A stretch of DNA of 64,000 nucleotides from JANQMY01 sp965227095 (GCA_965227095.1 CBDDFL010000002.1:248001-312000); one strand, 5' to 3'; shown: positions 1-9,027, counted from the stretch's first letter. Notes: generated from the letters alone by a model not told the origin. Made by a program: numbers and translations.

Positions 1-880
1 TCGCCAAGATCAGGTCTTCCAGGCCTGTCCCGGATTGGAGAAAGGCTGTTCTTTCGCCATAGCCGGTGCGGCCGGGTTGTTCACCACGGCTGACTTGAAA
101 AAGATTGGCCGGCATTTGCTTAAAGGTTTGACGTACGGCCTCATCGTCGTCCAAGACGTTGTCGGTGGCGGTTCGCACATTGGTCCAGCTATCGATGGCG
201 ATACCTGAGCTGGTTTTAAAAGGGGCTTCCATCGAAAAATGCGATCCGGACGGCAGCCAGGCCGTCTTGATATCGAGTGAAAGGTGCCGGTCGACCTGAC
301 AGATAATGTGAGCGCCCCTTATGGCGGCTTCCAAGTCTGTTGTGGCTGCGACCCTTCTGTCTTCTTGATCCAAGGCGGCTGCCATCTTTGCCGCCTTTTG
401 GGGGTCTTTATCCCAGATCAAGACGTTCGCGATGGGCCGCGTGGCAGAAAGTGTCCGTAGAATCGGCCTTAGAGCGGGCGTTACGCCCAGCAGTAAGAGG
501 CGCTCACAATCCGGACGTGCGAAATAGGAGGCCGCCAATCCGATGGATGCGGCCCGCGACCAGGCAAAAAGGGCAGGACCGTCTATCATTGCCAGCGCAT
601 CGCCATTGCGGCCTGACATGAGGACGTACAGCCCCATATCCGCGGATTTGCCCGCATCGATATTGTCTGGAAAGGTGGAATTGATCCGTATCCCAACAAA
701 CCGGTTTTCGGTCCAGGCAATCGAGTTGGTGACGCTGTTTGTGGCGCCGCCTGGTGATGGCATCGATAGGGTGTCGGTGGACAAGCGCACATGTTCGGAC
801 CGAAAGGCCGTCCGAAGCCGTTCGACGAGGTTCGCACCATGAAGGGCCCGATTGATGTCGGAAGCTGGAATAACGCGCAT
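1..880 (-). CDS. Ornithine cyclodeaminase / mu-crystallin family protein (partial, 3' end outside window)
   Basis: About 293 codons are visible from an ATG at 880; the reading frame stays open to base 1, so the C-terminus lies outside the window. The N-terminus starts MRVIPASDIN and the middle has a Rossmann segment, LLLLGVTPAL, near residue 130, followed by an acidic residue at the end of the next strand, as in the NAD-binding fold of this family. Relatives convert ornithine to proline and ammonia or reduce cyclic imino acids. The segment VGIRINSTFPDN has Arg where many members have the substrate-binding Lys, so the substrate may not be ornithine. The gene lies 31 bases behind lapA on the same strand and may be its operon partner. 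The family is fairly certain, the reaction is not. Confidence 0.8.
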   Translation of the reverse strand, partial: MRVIPASDINRALHGANLVERLRTAFRSEHVRLSTDTLSMPSPGGATNSVTNSIAWTENRFVGIRINSTFPDNIDAGKSADMGLYVLMSGRNGDALAMIDGPALFAWSRAASIGLAASYFARPDCERLLLLGVTPALRPILRTLSATRPIANVLIWDKDPQKAAKMAAALDQEDRRVAATTDLEAAIRGAHIICQVDRHLSLDIKTAWLPSGSHFSMEAPFKTSSGIAIDSWTNVRTATDNVLDDDEAVRQTFKQMPANLFQVSRGEQPGRTGYGERTAFLQSGTGLEDLILA

Positions 881-911
881 CAGGGTAGGTTAGAGGGTTT
901 TCTGCCTGGCG

Positions 912-1292
912 TCACTTCCGCACAATTGGCGCGGGTGTGGAAGGTGCCGCTGTCTGGGACGCAATCGCGGGCAGTCCGGTTTTCTCTGCGGGCGCGGGCG
1001 CCTGATCCACCTTTTTTTGAAGCTCTTTTTCTTGGCGTTTCGCCGCTTTCAAGTTTCGCCGGACCGTGCCTTGTCCGACCCAGGTGACCGCGCCACCGAT
1101 CAACATGCCCAACAATAGGGCGCCGGCGATGATCAGGAATAATGGAAGGTTTATGGCAAGTGCTGGATCTGTTTGGGAAAAAGGATCCATGCTGAGAGCG
1201 ACCAACTGCCGATTGGACACGGCAAACACAATGCCGAATAGGCAAAGGCCAATAACGAACAACAAATTGACGATCTTCATGCCGCTACCCAT
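912..1292 (-). CDS. lapA: LapA domain (DUF1049) inner-membrane protein
   Basis: This 126-residue protein has two hydrophobic segments, near residues 6-24 and 48-72, separated by a short polar stretch, with a Lys/Gln-rich helix after the second. That is the usual layout of the LapA domain, whose Escherichia coli member works with LapB in lipopolysaccharide assembly. In alphaproteobacteria a gene of this type commonly follows ihfB, as here, with a 16-base gap. The start could instead be the Met four codons later (1280); neither has a strong ribosome-binding site. The Pro/Ala-rich C-terminal tail is probably disordered. A role in lipopolysaccharide assembly here is only inferred from the family. 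Confidence 0.8.
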   Translation of the reverse strand: MGSGMKIVNLLFVIGLCLFGIVFAVSNRQLVALSMDPFSQTDPALAINLPLFLIIAGALLLGMLIGGAVTWVGQGTVRRNLKAAKRQEKELQKKVDQAPAPAEKTGLPAIASQTAAPSTPAPIVRK

Positions 1293-1308
1293 GTTGCGCG
1301 ACGAATGA

Positions 1309-1614
1309 TTAAGCGTCCGGCGTCGGCTCCGGTTGAGGCTTATTTAGGCGTTCGCGCAATTCTTTACCAGTCTTGAAGAACGGAACCGATTTTTCTTCCA
1401 CTTGAACCGGTTCGCCGGTTCGAGGGTTGCGTCCCACGCGTGCTGGTCGTGATTTTACGGAAAAGGCGCCAAACCCCCGCAACTCAACCCGGTCGCCCCG
1501 CGCAAGAGCCGCGGTAATTTCGTTCAGAATGGTGCTGACAATGCGCTCTACGTCGCGTTGGTAGAGATGTGGATTGGCTTCCGAAAGGCGTGCCACCAGT
1601 TCTGATTTAATCAT
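1309..1614 (-). CDS. ihfB: Integration host factor subunit beta
   Basis: The 101-residue protein starts MIKSELVARL and contains the DNA-bending arm motif GRNPRTGEPV, with the conserved Pro that intercalates into DNA. It pairs with IHF-alpha to bend DNA in recombination, replication and transcription. The frame is open for 22 more codons upstream, but family length and the standard MIKSEL start point to the ATG at 1614. It sits between rpsA and lapA, the usual alphaproteobacterial arrangement. A terminator follows rpsA, so ihfB probably has its own promoter in the 1615-1810 interval. The C-terminal tail KPQPEPTPDA is slightly longer than in E. coli. Confidence 0.95.
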   Translation of the reverse strand: MIKSELVARLSEANPHLYQRDVERIVSTILNEITAALARGDRVELRGFGAFSVKSRPARVGRNPRTGEPVQVEEKSVPFFKTGKELRERLNKPQPEPTPDA

Positions 1615-1810
1615 GTGTTGTCTGCGCGTTAGGACTTTGTCTCTTCGAGCGCATAGGCAAACGCGCCATGACAAAGCCAACTTAGGTTCGAATCAAGGCA
1701 AAGCGTGCCAAATCACTGAAATGGCGTCAAGGATAAGCTATTAAAATTTAAGGGCTTTTTGAGCTCAAGGACCAGCTTAAGCAGGCCAAACGTTATGGTT
1801 TGGCGGGAAG

Positions 1811-1845
1811 AGAAAAGGCTGGCCTTCGGTCAACAAAGGCCAGCC
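1811..1845 (-). terminator. Intrinsic terminator after rpsA
   Basis: On the minus strand an 8-bp perfect stem, GGCTGGCC (1845-1838) with GGCCAGCC (1824-1817), is followed at once by TTTTCTCTTC. It begins about 10 bases beyond the rpsA stop codon, so it fits a rho-independent terminator that separates rpsA from ihfB. Confidence 0.8.
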
Positions 1846-1855
1846 CGGGTGTGTG

Positions 1856-3607
1856 TTAGTCGCTTTTTTCGTCAGCTTCCGGTTGTGCATCGTCGCCGGC
1901 GCCAGGTTCAGCACCTGCTTTCGACAAGGCAGCGCCCAGAATATCGCCCAAGGACGCGCCGGAGTCGGAAGAGCCATATTGGGCGACGGCTTCTTTTTCG
2001 TCCGCGATCTCGCGAGCCTTAATAGACAGCGAAACTTTGCGGGACGACTTGTCGATGGCGGTCACCCGTGCATCCACCTTGTCGCCGACCGCGAACCGGT
2101 CCGGACGTTGCTCGGAACGATCCCGCGAGAGGTCGCTGCGGCGGATATAGGCTTTAATGTCTTCGCCGATTGTCACTTCGATACCATTTTCCTCAATCGC
2201 GGAAACGGTACAGGTGACAACCGCACCCTTGCGCAGATCGGCGACACTTTGGAACGGATCGCCGTCAAGCTGCTTGATACCCAAGCTGATGCGTTCTTTT
2301 TCCGGATCCACATCTAGAACGACGGCTTTGACCATGTCGCCTTTTTTGAACTCGGCAATGGCTTCTTCGCCGCTCTTGTTCCAGTCCAAATCGGACATGT
2401 GGATCATGCCGTCCACATCGCCTTCCAAGCCCACAAACAGACCAAACTCGGTGATGTTTTTGACTTCGCCCTCGATCTGAGATCCGATCTGGTAGCGGTC
2501 GGCGAATTCGGTCCATGGGTTTTCCAGGCACTGTTTGAGGCCTAGTGAAATGCGGCGCTTACCGGCATCCACTTCCAGGACCATGACTTCCACTTCCTGG
2601 CTGGTGGAGACGATTTTGCCCGGATGAACGTTCTTCTTCACCCAGCTCATTTCTGACACGTGGACCAGGCCTTCAACACCGGCTTCCAGCTCAACAAAAG
2701 CGCCATAGTCGGTGATGTTGGTCACGCGGCCGGTAAACTTGGTGCCCACAGGGTATTTGGCTTCGACGCCTTCCCAAGGATCTGTTTCCAGCTGTTTCAT
2801 GCCCAAGCTGACACGCTGGGTTTCGGGGTTCACCTTGATTAGCTGAACGTTCACCGTCTGACCGATGGACAGCACTTCGCTCGGGTGATTGACGCGGCGC
2901 CAGGCGATGTCCGTGACGTGCAACAAGCCATCCACCCCGCCGAGATCGACGAATGCACCGTAATCGGTGATGTTTTTGACAACGCCTTCGATGACTTGAC
3001 CTTCTTTCAGGTTCGCCACCAATTCGTTGCGCTGTTCCGCCCGGGTTTCTTCCAGAACGGCGCGGCGGGATACGACAATGTTGCCGCGGCGTTTGTCCAT
3101 TTTCAGGATCTGGAAAGGCTGCGGGATGTTCATGATCGGCGCGATGTCGCGAACCGGCCGTACATCCACCTGACTGCCCGGCAGGAAGGCGATGGCGCCA
3201 TCCAGGTCGACTGTAAAGCCGCCTTTCACCCGGCCTGAGATCAGGCCTTCAACGCGTTCATTGGCTTCAAACGATTTGGCCAAGCGAGCCCAGCCTTCTT
3301 CGCGGCGGGCTTTCTCACGGCTGAGAATGGCTTCGCCCATGGCGTTTTCGATACGCTCAAGGAAGACTTCCACTTCGTCGCCGACATTCAAATCGGCGGA
3401 TTGGCCAGCGGAGGAAAATTCGCGCAGAGAGATGCGGCCTTCGGTTTTGAGGCCGACGTCGACAAGGGCAAAATCGTTTTCAATGGCAATTACCGTGCCT
3501 TTGACGACGGAACCTTCTTCTGCGGATTGATCGGAAAAGCTCTCTTCGAGCATGGCCGCGAAGTCTTCGCGGGAGGGGGTTGGCGCTGATGCAGCGGCTT
3601 CAGACAT
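1856..3607 (-). CDS. rpsA: 30S ribosomal protein S1
   Basis: The 583-residue protein is built of repeated S1 RNA-binding domains, recognisable by recurring segments such as DYGAFVDLGGVDGLLHVTD and DYGAFVELEAGVEGLVHVSE; six repeats fit the length. S1 binds mRNA leaders and delivers them to the 30S subunit. The ATG at 3607 (MSEAAASAPTPS) is preceded by AGGAG at good spacing, so it is preferred over an upstream in-frame start. The C-terminal tail is acidic and rich in Gly, Ala and Asp. It lies downstream of cmk, a classical order, with a 283-base leader between them that could carry the promoter and an autoregulatory structure. Confidence 0.98.
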   Translation of the reverse strand: MSEAAASAPTPSREDFAAMLEESFSDQSAEEGSVVKGTVIAIENDFALVDVGLKTEGRISLREFSSAGQSADLNVGDEVEVFLERIENAMGEAILSREKARREEGWARLAKSFEANERVEGLISGRVKGGFTVDLDGAIAFLPGSQVDVRPVRDIAPIMNIPQPFQILKMDKRRGNIVVSRRAVLEETRAEQRNELVANLKEGQVIEGVVKNITDYGAFVDLGGVDGLLHVTDIAWRRVNHPSEVLSIGQTVNVQLIKVNPETQRVSLGMKQLETDPWEGVEAKYPVGTKFTGRVTNITDYGAFVELEAGVEGLVHVSEMSWVKKNVHPGKIVSTSQEVEVMVLEVDAGKRRISLGLKQCLENPWTEFADRYQIGSQIEGEVKNITEFGLFVGLEGDVDGMIHMSDLDWNKSGEEAIAEFKKGDMVKAVVLDVDPEKERISLGIKQLDGDPFQSVADLRKGAVVTCTVSAIEENGIEVTIGEDIKAYIRRSDLSRDRSEQRPDRFAVGDKVDARVTAIDKSSRKVSLSIKAREIADEKEAVAQYGSSDSGASLGDILGAALSKAGAEPGAGDDAQPEADEKSD

Positions 3608-3890
3608 GTGGTCTCCTAAAGTTAACAATATCTATATCCGGGCCAGCCGGTTGGTTCCGGCGGTCTTCTTGCTGACGGCACAGAGGTTTCTCTGGTCCCT
3701 CAACAAGCTTTTGTTGGGCCGATTCCCGCCAAAACGGCAGAAAACAGCGGTTTTGTCAGCTAGGGGCGCGCAATCGCTTTCGTCACGTAAGCCTGAACCC
3801 TGGCAGCAGGGCCGTGGATACACTGAAAAAGCTGAAAACGAGGCAAATAAAATGGGGCGCGCCCGATGGTCAACCCAGGGACCGCACCCG
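3608..3890 (-). promoter_or_regulatory. rpsA leader / intergenic region
   Basis: This 283-base gap between cmk and rpsA has no credible gene. An inverted repeat, CAACAA-GCTT-TTGTTG, lies at 3711-3726, and a GC palindrome, GGGCGCGCCC, is followed on the minus strand by CATTTTATTT close to the end of cmk. S1 is autoregulated through its mRNA leader in E. coli, so a structured leader is plausible. No clean promoter hexamers were identified. Confidence 0.35.
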
Positions 3891-4541
3891 TCACAAAGTC
3901 TCGTCAATTATCGCGCGAACCGCAGCGAACGCCGCTTCTATACTCAATTTAGTGGTATCAAGCAAGTGCGCGTGGGCATCTTGGCGCAGCGGAGAAATAT
4001 CCCGGTCCTCGTCCCGGCGGTCGCGGGCGATGAGGTCTTGTTTGACCTCGTCACGCGTAACAGCCAAGCCCTTTCCCGACAATTCCTGGTAGCGGCGGTC
4101 GGTGCGGGCATCGACCGTGGCGGTAATAAAGAATTTGACCGGCGCATCGGGGCACACCACGGTGCCGATATCCCGACCGTCCAAGACAGCGCCCCGCTGG
4201 CCACCTGGCGGCGATTTCGCAAAATTACGTTGATAATCGAGGATTGCTTCACGCACTTCCGGCATGGCCGCCACGACGGAGGCCGCTTTACCGACCTCAT
4301 CGGTGCGCAATGCGTCAGACTGGAGGATCTCTGGATCGAGGCTATGGGCGGCCTCAATGGCCGCCGACTTATCGGACGGATCGTTCTCGCCCCTCAATAC
4401 TTGAAAGGCCACGGCGCGGTAGAGGGCGCCTGTGTCCAAATGGGCGAGGCCATAGTGTTCGGCAATGTGGCGGGCCAGGGTGCCTTTGCCGCTGGCGGCC
4501 GGCCCATCAATGGCGATGACGAGTCTGGTGCTGCTGCTCAT
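3891..4541 (-). CDS. cmk: Cytidylate kinase
   Basis: The 216-residue protein has the P-loop GPAASGKGTL near residue 13 and the motif LDTGALYRAV, followed by LDGRDIGTVV and a basic RRYQEL segment, all typical of (d)CMP kinase. It phosphorylates CMP and dCMP with ATP in the cytoplasm for nucleotide salvage and lipid precursor supply. Its start overlaps the aroA stop by four bases (ATGA), so the two are translationally coupled. The order aroA-cmk-rpsA is conserved widely in proteobacteria. Confidence 0.97.
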   Translation of the reverse strand: MSSSTRLVIAIDGPAASGKGTLARHIAEHYGLAHLDTGALYRAVAFQVLRGENDPSDKSAAIEAAHSLDPEILQSDALRTDEVGKAASVVAAMPEVREAILDYQRNFAKSPPGGQRGAVLDGRDIGTVVCPDAPVKFFITATVDARTDRRYQELSGKGLAVTRDEVKQDLIARDRRDEDRDISPLRQDAHAHLLDTTKLSIEAAFAAVRAIIDETL

Positions 4542-5917
4542 TGGCCCGACTTCCCCGTAGGTGCACTGAACCGCGCCCCAAGCTGTGTCATCAACGGGAT
4601 GAAGTCTGGAAAACTGGTCATGATCATGGACGCATCATCAATTTCAACCGGATCGCGGGTGGCGAGGCCGAGTGTCAAAAACGACATGGCGATGCGATGG
4701 TCAAGAAAAGTTTCCACTTGGGCGCCGCCTGCAAGGGCGCCCTGGTTGGGCGACCCCTGAATAATCAATCCATCTTCTAATTCGTCCAGCTGGACGCCAC
4801 AGGCCGTGAGGCCTTTGGCCATGGCGGACAGTCGATCGCTTTCTTTCACCCGCAATTCTTCCAAGCCGCGCATGACCGTTTGACCGTCAGCCGCTGCCGC
4901 GAGGACCGACAGAATCGGGTATTCGTCAATCATCGAGGGTGCCCATTCCGCCGGTATCTCGGCGCCCGTCAATGGGCCGTAGTGCACCTCAAGATCGGCG
5001 ACGGGTTCGCCATTCTGGTCACGCTTATTCTGGACGGCAATACGGGCACCCATCTTTTCAATCGCCCTCAAAAAACCGTCGCGTAGGGGATTGAGGCCTA
5101 CATTTTCGATGGTGATTTGGGAGCCGGGCGTCAAAAGAGCGGCGGCAATGGGAAAGGCCGCCGATGAAATGTCTCCGGGAACCACCACATGGGCGGGTGT
5201 CAGGTCCACTTGGCCGGTAATCGATATCCGCTGGCCGAAGGCGGCGTCTTCCACCTCTACCGGAACGCCGAAATGGCGCAGCATGCGCTCCGTATGGTCG
5301 CGCGTTGCTTTTTTCTCGATCACTGTGGTCGTGCCGGGCGTGTTTAAAGCGGCGAGGAGGATGGCTGATTTCACCTGGGCGGACGCGACCGGCATCTCGT
5401 AGGTGATCGGCATTGGGTCCGCCGCGCCTTCGATGGTAATGGGCAAGCGGTCGCCGTCGCGGCAGACAAAAACTGCGCCCATCTGTTCAAGGGGTGTGAG
5501 GACCCGGCGCATGGGCCGTTTGCTCAAAGAGGCATCGCCCGACAGCGTGGCGGTTAGGCGCTGGGGCGTCAGCGCACCCAGGATCAGGCGTGCCGCGGTG
5601 CCGGAATTGCCAAGATCCACAACACTTTCCGGGCTGGTCAGGCCACCTACCCCCACGCCATGTACATGCCAGCGGCCCGATGGGTCTTTTGAGATATGGG
5701 CCCCGCAGGCGCGCATGGCATCAATGGTGCACAGCACGTCCTCCGCTTCCAACAGGCCATCCACGGTGGTCTCTCCGACGGCCAAGGTGCCGAAAATGAT
5801 CGAGCGGTGGGAGATGGATTTATCCCCCGGCACTTGGATTGTGCCGCGAAGCGGTCCTTGCGGGCGGCTGATCAGGGGGCCGGCGGGCTTATAGTCGCTG
5901 TCGGATGCCGCGGACAT
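4538..5917 (-). CDS. aroA: 3-phosphoshikimate 1-carboxyvinyltransferase (EPSP synthase)
   Basis: The 459-residue protein carries the substrate-binding segments VPGDKSISHRS, DLGNSGTAARL and RVKESDRL of EPSP synthase. It joins shikimate 3-phosphate and phosphoenolpyruvate in the sixth step of the shikimate pathway. The ATG at 5917 (MSAASDSDYK) is chosen over an in-frame TTG six codons upstream. The segment LGALTPQRLTATLSGDASL with Ala after SGD resembles the class II (glyphosate-tolerant) group typical of alphaproteobacteria; this is a family-level impression. The gene is the first of the aroA-cmk unit and is transcribed divergently from the TIGR02300 gene. Confidence 0.96.
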   Translation of the reverse strand: MSAASDSDYKPAGPLISRPQGPLRGTIQVPGDKSISHRSIIFGTLAVGETTVDGLLEAEDVLCTIDAMRACGAHISKDPSGRWHVHGVGVGGLTSPESVVDLGNSGTAARLILGALTPQRLTATLSGDASLSKRPMRRVLTPLEQMGAVFVCRDGDRLPITIEGAADPMPITYEMPVASAQVKSAILLAALNTPGTTTVIEKKATRDHTERMLRHFGVPVEVEDAAFGQRISITGQVDLTPAHVVVPGDISSAAFPIAAALLTPGSQITIENVGLNPLRDGFLRAIEKMGARIAVQNKRDQNGEPVADLEVHYGPLTGAEIPAEWAPSMIDEYPILSVLAAAADGQTVMRGLEELRVKESDRLSAMAKGLTACGVQLDELEDGLIIQGSPNQGALAGGAQVETFLDHRIAMSFLTLGLATRDPVEIDDASMIMTSFPDFIPLMTQLGARFSAPTGKSGQ

Positions 5918-6084
5918 GGGGCTCTCACTGCTCAATAAAATAGAAGATGCCCTCGTCTATCCCAGCTTGCGTGTCTGTGCAAATGGCCTGAAAGCTCAAT
6001 TTGGGTGCACGAAAGTTTTGACAGGCACGCACCATCGTGGCAGTAGGGACAAATTTCGACGAGACCAAATAAGGATTAACATCG

Positions 6085-6633
6085 GTGGCAAGCACCTCTT
6101 TGGGAGTGAAGCGAATTTGCCCAAGTTGCGGGGCCAAATTCTACGATCTTGAAAAAGAGCCGATCACGTGTCCGAAATGCGAGCACACGTTTGATCCAGA
6201 GGCCCTGTTCCGGCCGCGGACGCGTGGCAAGGCGGAACCGGCAGAACAAGAAACGCCAAAGCCGAGTAAAGCGGAGGCGCCGGATGATGAGGATGAAGAG
6301 GATGAGGAACTCGAGGAAGAAGCCGACGAGCTCGACGGCGAAGAAATCAACCTCGAAGCCGATCCAGACAATCTAGATGGCGCTGAGGATGATGACACCG
6401 ACGACGATGACGATGATGACGAAGACGACGACGGGTCCAAGAAGAAAAAGAAACGGCGCAAAAAACGGGTAGAGCCTGCCGCCGAAGATGAAGACGACAT
6501 CATCGATATTGACGGTCCCGACGACGCGGATATCGACGATGACGATGATTTCATCGCTGACGACGATGAAGATGTGGACGACGATGTCTCCGACATCATT
6601 GATCCAAGCATTGCAACCGACGAAGATACTTAG
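6085..6633 (+). CDS. TIGR02300 family (FYDLN-type) acidic protein
   Basis: The first 45 residues form a zinc-ribbon-like module: CPSCGAKFYDLE followed by CPKCEHTFD, giving two CxxC pairs. This is the hallmark of the TIGR02300 family, which is largely alphaproteobacterial and has no established function. The rest, about residues 46-182, is dominated by Asp and Glu, interrupted near residue 115-128 by a strongly basic block (KKKKKRRKKR). The start is GTG at 6085, supported by AAGGA about nine bases upstream. It stands alone between aroA (divergent) and tRNA-Ala. A possible -35 TTGACA lies at 6018-6023 but no good -10 was found. It could bind metal and a basic partner such as a nucleic-acid-binding protein; this is inference. 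Confidence 0.9.
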   Translation: MASTSLGVKRICPSCGAKFYDLEKEPITCPKCEHTFDPEALFRPRTRGKAEPAEQETPKPSKAEAPDDEDEEDEELEEEADELDGEEINLEADPDNLDGAEDDDTDDDDDDDEDDDGSKKKKKRRKKRVEPAAEDEDDIIDIDGPDDADIDDDDDFIADDDEDVDDDVSDIIDPSIATDEDT

Positions 6634-6733
6634 TTTCTTGTCGATTATGCCGATTGACCCTATTGATTGCCGCGCCATCTCGGCATAGGGTCTGCGGCTT
6701 CCGGCCAACCCAAGGGCCGGCACGGCATGGTCC

Positions 6734-6809
<76 letters not shown>

Positions 6810-6885
6810 TTTCCCGCGTTTACGCGCATTCACGATTACGCGCAGGTAAGCAACTTTCAGAAGGCTTGGAGACTGGGAAGATACA

Positions 6886-7629
6886 ATGGACCAGCCGTCC
6901 CGTTCTGAATGCAAGGTTTGTGGGTCGGCCGATATCCGCCCCTGCGTCGAAAAAGACGGTTATGCTTTTTCAGAATGCGGGCAGTGCGGTTTTGTGTTTC
7001 TGAACCCAATGCCCGATCAAACGACGCTCAATGAAATCTATGAGGGGCAAGCGGTTGCCGCCGATGCCGACTACCCCAAGGCGCGGTCCCGCAAACGACG
7101 GGCCTTTGGGCGCGTCTTATCCTTGCTGCCTTACACCTTCGGCAAAAAAGTATTGGACATTGGTTGCGGTGGCGGTTTCATCGTCAATGCTCTGACGACC
7201 TTTGGTGCCGAGGGACATGGCTTCGATGTTGACGAAAGCGCGATTGACTACGCGACGCGGACGTTTCCAAAAGGCCATTTTTTTGCGTCCAGCTTTGAAG
7301 ACTTTCAAGATCACAGCGAGACCTATGACTTTGTGTATTCGTCTGAGGTGATCGAGCATGTGGCAGAGCTGTCGACCTTCATGGAGCTTCTCAAGCGTGT
7401 GACGCGGCCCGGCGGCTATGTCTATATCACAACGCCTGATCTTGGCAGCCCGCGGCGCCCCCAAAACCTTCTAGATTGGGATGTGTTTTCACCGCCAATC
7501 CATGTGCAGTTCTTTGACGAACATATGATGACCCGCTTGTTCGATCGGTACGGCTTTGTCCGTAAGCGGAAGTTTCATGATTCGAAAGTTGGGCTGAAGA
7601 TGTTGTTTCGTCATCAGCCTCACCGTTAA
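6886..7629 (+). CDS. Class I SAM-dependent methyltransferase with N-terminal zinc ribbon
   Basis: The 247-residue protein begins with four cysteines arranged as C9xxC12 and C31xxC34, a small zinc-binding module. It then has the SAM-binding motif VLDIGCGGGF near residues 89-98 and the acidic strand end of motif II (GFDVDES). The motif EVIEHV and the later GGYVYITTPD are typical of the Methyltransf_23 type. Such zinc-ribbon methyltransferases often act on sugars or polyketide/lipid intermediates, but the substrate cannot be read from the sequence. The ATG at 6886 has GGGAAG upstream. It converges on the Rieske oxygenase gene, sharing four bases, and its promoter may overlap the tRNA-Ala transcript. 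Confidence 0.85.
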   Translation: MDQPSRSECKVCGSADIRPCVEKDGYAFSECGQCGFVFLNPMPDQTTLNEIYEGQAVAADADYPKARSRKRRAFGRVLSLLPYTFGKKVLDIGCGGGFIVNALTTFGAEGHGFDVDESAIDYATRTFPKGHFFASSFEDFQDHSETYDFVYSSEVIEHVAELSTFMELLKRVTRPGGYVYITTPDLGSPRRPQNLLDWDVFSPPIHVQFFDEHMMTRLFDRYGFVRKRKFHDSKVGLKMLFRHQPHR

Positions 7630-9005
7630 TCGGACAAGTACTTGTCCAGGGTCATGTGCATGCGGCGCAAGCGCACTTCTTGATAATTGCCAAGGGTTTG
7701 TCCCTGCTTTCGGCTCGCCTTGATGCCGCGTGTTTGCATCATCAAGTTTTGCGTGTCCTGGTCATAGATCACGGCGAGGCCTTGCTCCATTCCTTCCGCT
7801 GTCGTGAAAGATTGGTCGATGTCCAATTTGATGGGCGCAGGGGCCATGGGCGCTTTTTTCCCCTCGGGCATCGGCTTCAAAAACATTAAGTCGAAAATGC
7901 AACTATCCACATCATCGTCATTGGGGCGGAAGCGATACACCATGGGAAGCGAAATTCCCGGGAAAACGAAAAAGTTTGGGAAACAGAAATACTCGATGGA
8001 ATCGATCATTTCGCTTGTGCTGTGGGCTGACAAATCGATCCCTAAATCCTGCCCTAACACCTTGCGCAAATGGTCGGCATAAACCTCTCGCGCGCGTTCG
8101 CCTTCCTTCAGCGTCAGACCGGCTTCCTTGCCGCCAAGAGCGGCTAATATATCGTCTTCTGACATGTCGCGGTTCAGATGGGGGCTCGGAAAGCCGATGG
8201 TGTGGACGAAACGGCTGACATTGTCACCGAACACGTCATACTGTGCATTCGCGTCGCCCGCGGTGAGCAAGCCTTGCGGGTGTGTCGCGAGCACGTGATA
8301 CGCTTCCAGAAAAGCTTCCTGTGCCAATTTCCAATTCGCTGGCAGAAGCTTCTCGATGTGAAGCGCGAGGTAACGGTTCTCAAAGCCCCAATGTCGAAAA
8401 TGATCGGGGATGATTTCCAGATACTGGTCGAGTGGGGGCGCGTTTTCATCAAGATTGATGAAGATAAACCCACCCCAGCGGCCGACCTGCACCTCGTCAA
8501 GCTTGAATTCAGATTGATCAATATGCGGAAAATCCCAATCGCACGGGATTGATTTTAGGCGTCCATCCAAATGCCAACAAAATCCGTGGAAGGGGCATCG
8601 GAATTGTGTGAGCGTGCCGCGGCTTGCCGATGGGCGCAGCTGCATGCCCCTGTGTTTACATGAGTTTATATAGGCTTTGATCTGATCTTTTGCGTGGCGG
8701 ACAACAATCACCGAATGCCGGTTGAGATCGTAGACATACGTGTCGCCGACGTCTGGGATGTGTTCTTCTCGGCACGCAAACTGCCAGGTCCGCGTCCACA
8801 TCTTATCGACTTCCTGGTCAAAGAAGTCCTGGCTGGTGTAACGCGCATAGGCAATGTCGTCATCGCCCAGGAAAGAGTAGGATTCAGTTGTGATTTCCGG
8901 CGGTGGTTTTTGAACGTCCCGCAGAATAATGTCCGACGTGCTGGGGCCAGGGCACCGCGCGTCTCCTGGTGATAAATCTTCCGGTGTTTTCGTGGTGTTG
9001 GACAT
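7626..9005 (-). CDS. Rieske non-heme iron oxygenase, alpha subunit
   Basis: The 459-residue protein has a Rieske [2Fe-2S] site, C116-x-H118 and C137-xx-H140 (CKHRG ... CPFHG). Its catalytic iron site is E234xxH237xxxxH242 (EAYHVLATH), with a candidate third ligand Asp in YDQDTQN near the C-terminus. This is the aromatic-ring-hydroxylating dioxygenase alpha-subunit architecture, acting in the cytoplasm with an electron-transfer partner. The likely start is the ATG at 9005 (MSNTTKTPED), not a start 36 codons upstream that would overlap the SnoaL-like gene. The partner just upstream could be a beta-subunit-like protein. No ferredoxin or reductase gene is adjacent. Substrate unknown. Confidence 0.9.
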   Translation of the reverse strand: MSNTTKTPEDLSPGDARCPGPSTSDIILRDVQKPPPEITTESYSFLGDDDIAYARYTSQDFFDQEVDKMWTRTWQFACREEHIPDVGDTYVYDLNRHSVIVVRHAKDQIKAYINSCKHRGMQLRPSASRGTLTQFRCPFHGFCWHLDGRLKSIPCDWDFPHIDQSEFKLDEVQVGRWGGFIFINLDENAPPLDQYLEIIPDHFRHWGFENRYLALHIEKLLPANWKLAQEAFLEAYHVLATHPQGLLTAGDANAQYDVFGDNVSRFVHTIGFPSPHLNRDMSEDDILAALGGKEAGLTLKEGERAREVYADHLRKVLGQDLGIDLSAHSTSEMIDSIEYFCFPNFFVFPGISLPMVYRFRPNDDDVDSCIFDLMFLKPMPEGKKAPMAPAPIKLDIDQSFTTAEGMEQGLAVIYDQDTQNLMMQTRGIKASRKQGQTLGNYQEVRLRRMHMTLDKYLSD

Positions 9006-9027
9006 GGTTTCCGATTGAGTTGTTTTG

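Noticed and set aside
3857..3866. GGGCGCGCCC palindrome as a cmk terminator
   Set aside because: It has no loop and only an interrupted T run, so it is not counted as a terminator.
3552..4760. A 402-codon open frame on the plus strand
   Set aside because: It is antisense to rpsA, cmk and aroA, which have clear family motifs on the minus strand, and its product has no recognisable domain.
6289..6560. A possible tandem repeat of GAC/GAT units
   Set aside because: It is the coding sequence of the Asp/Glu-rich tail of the TIGR02300 protein and is not an independent repeat array.
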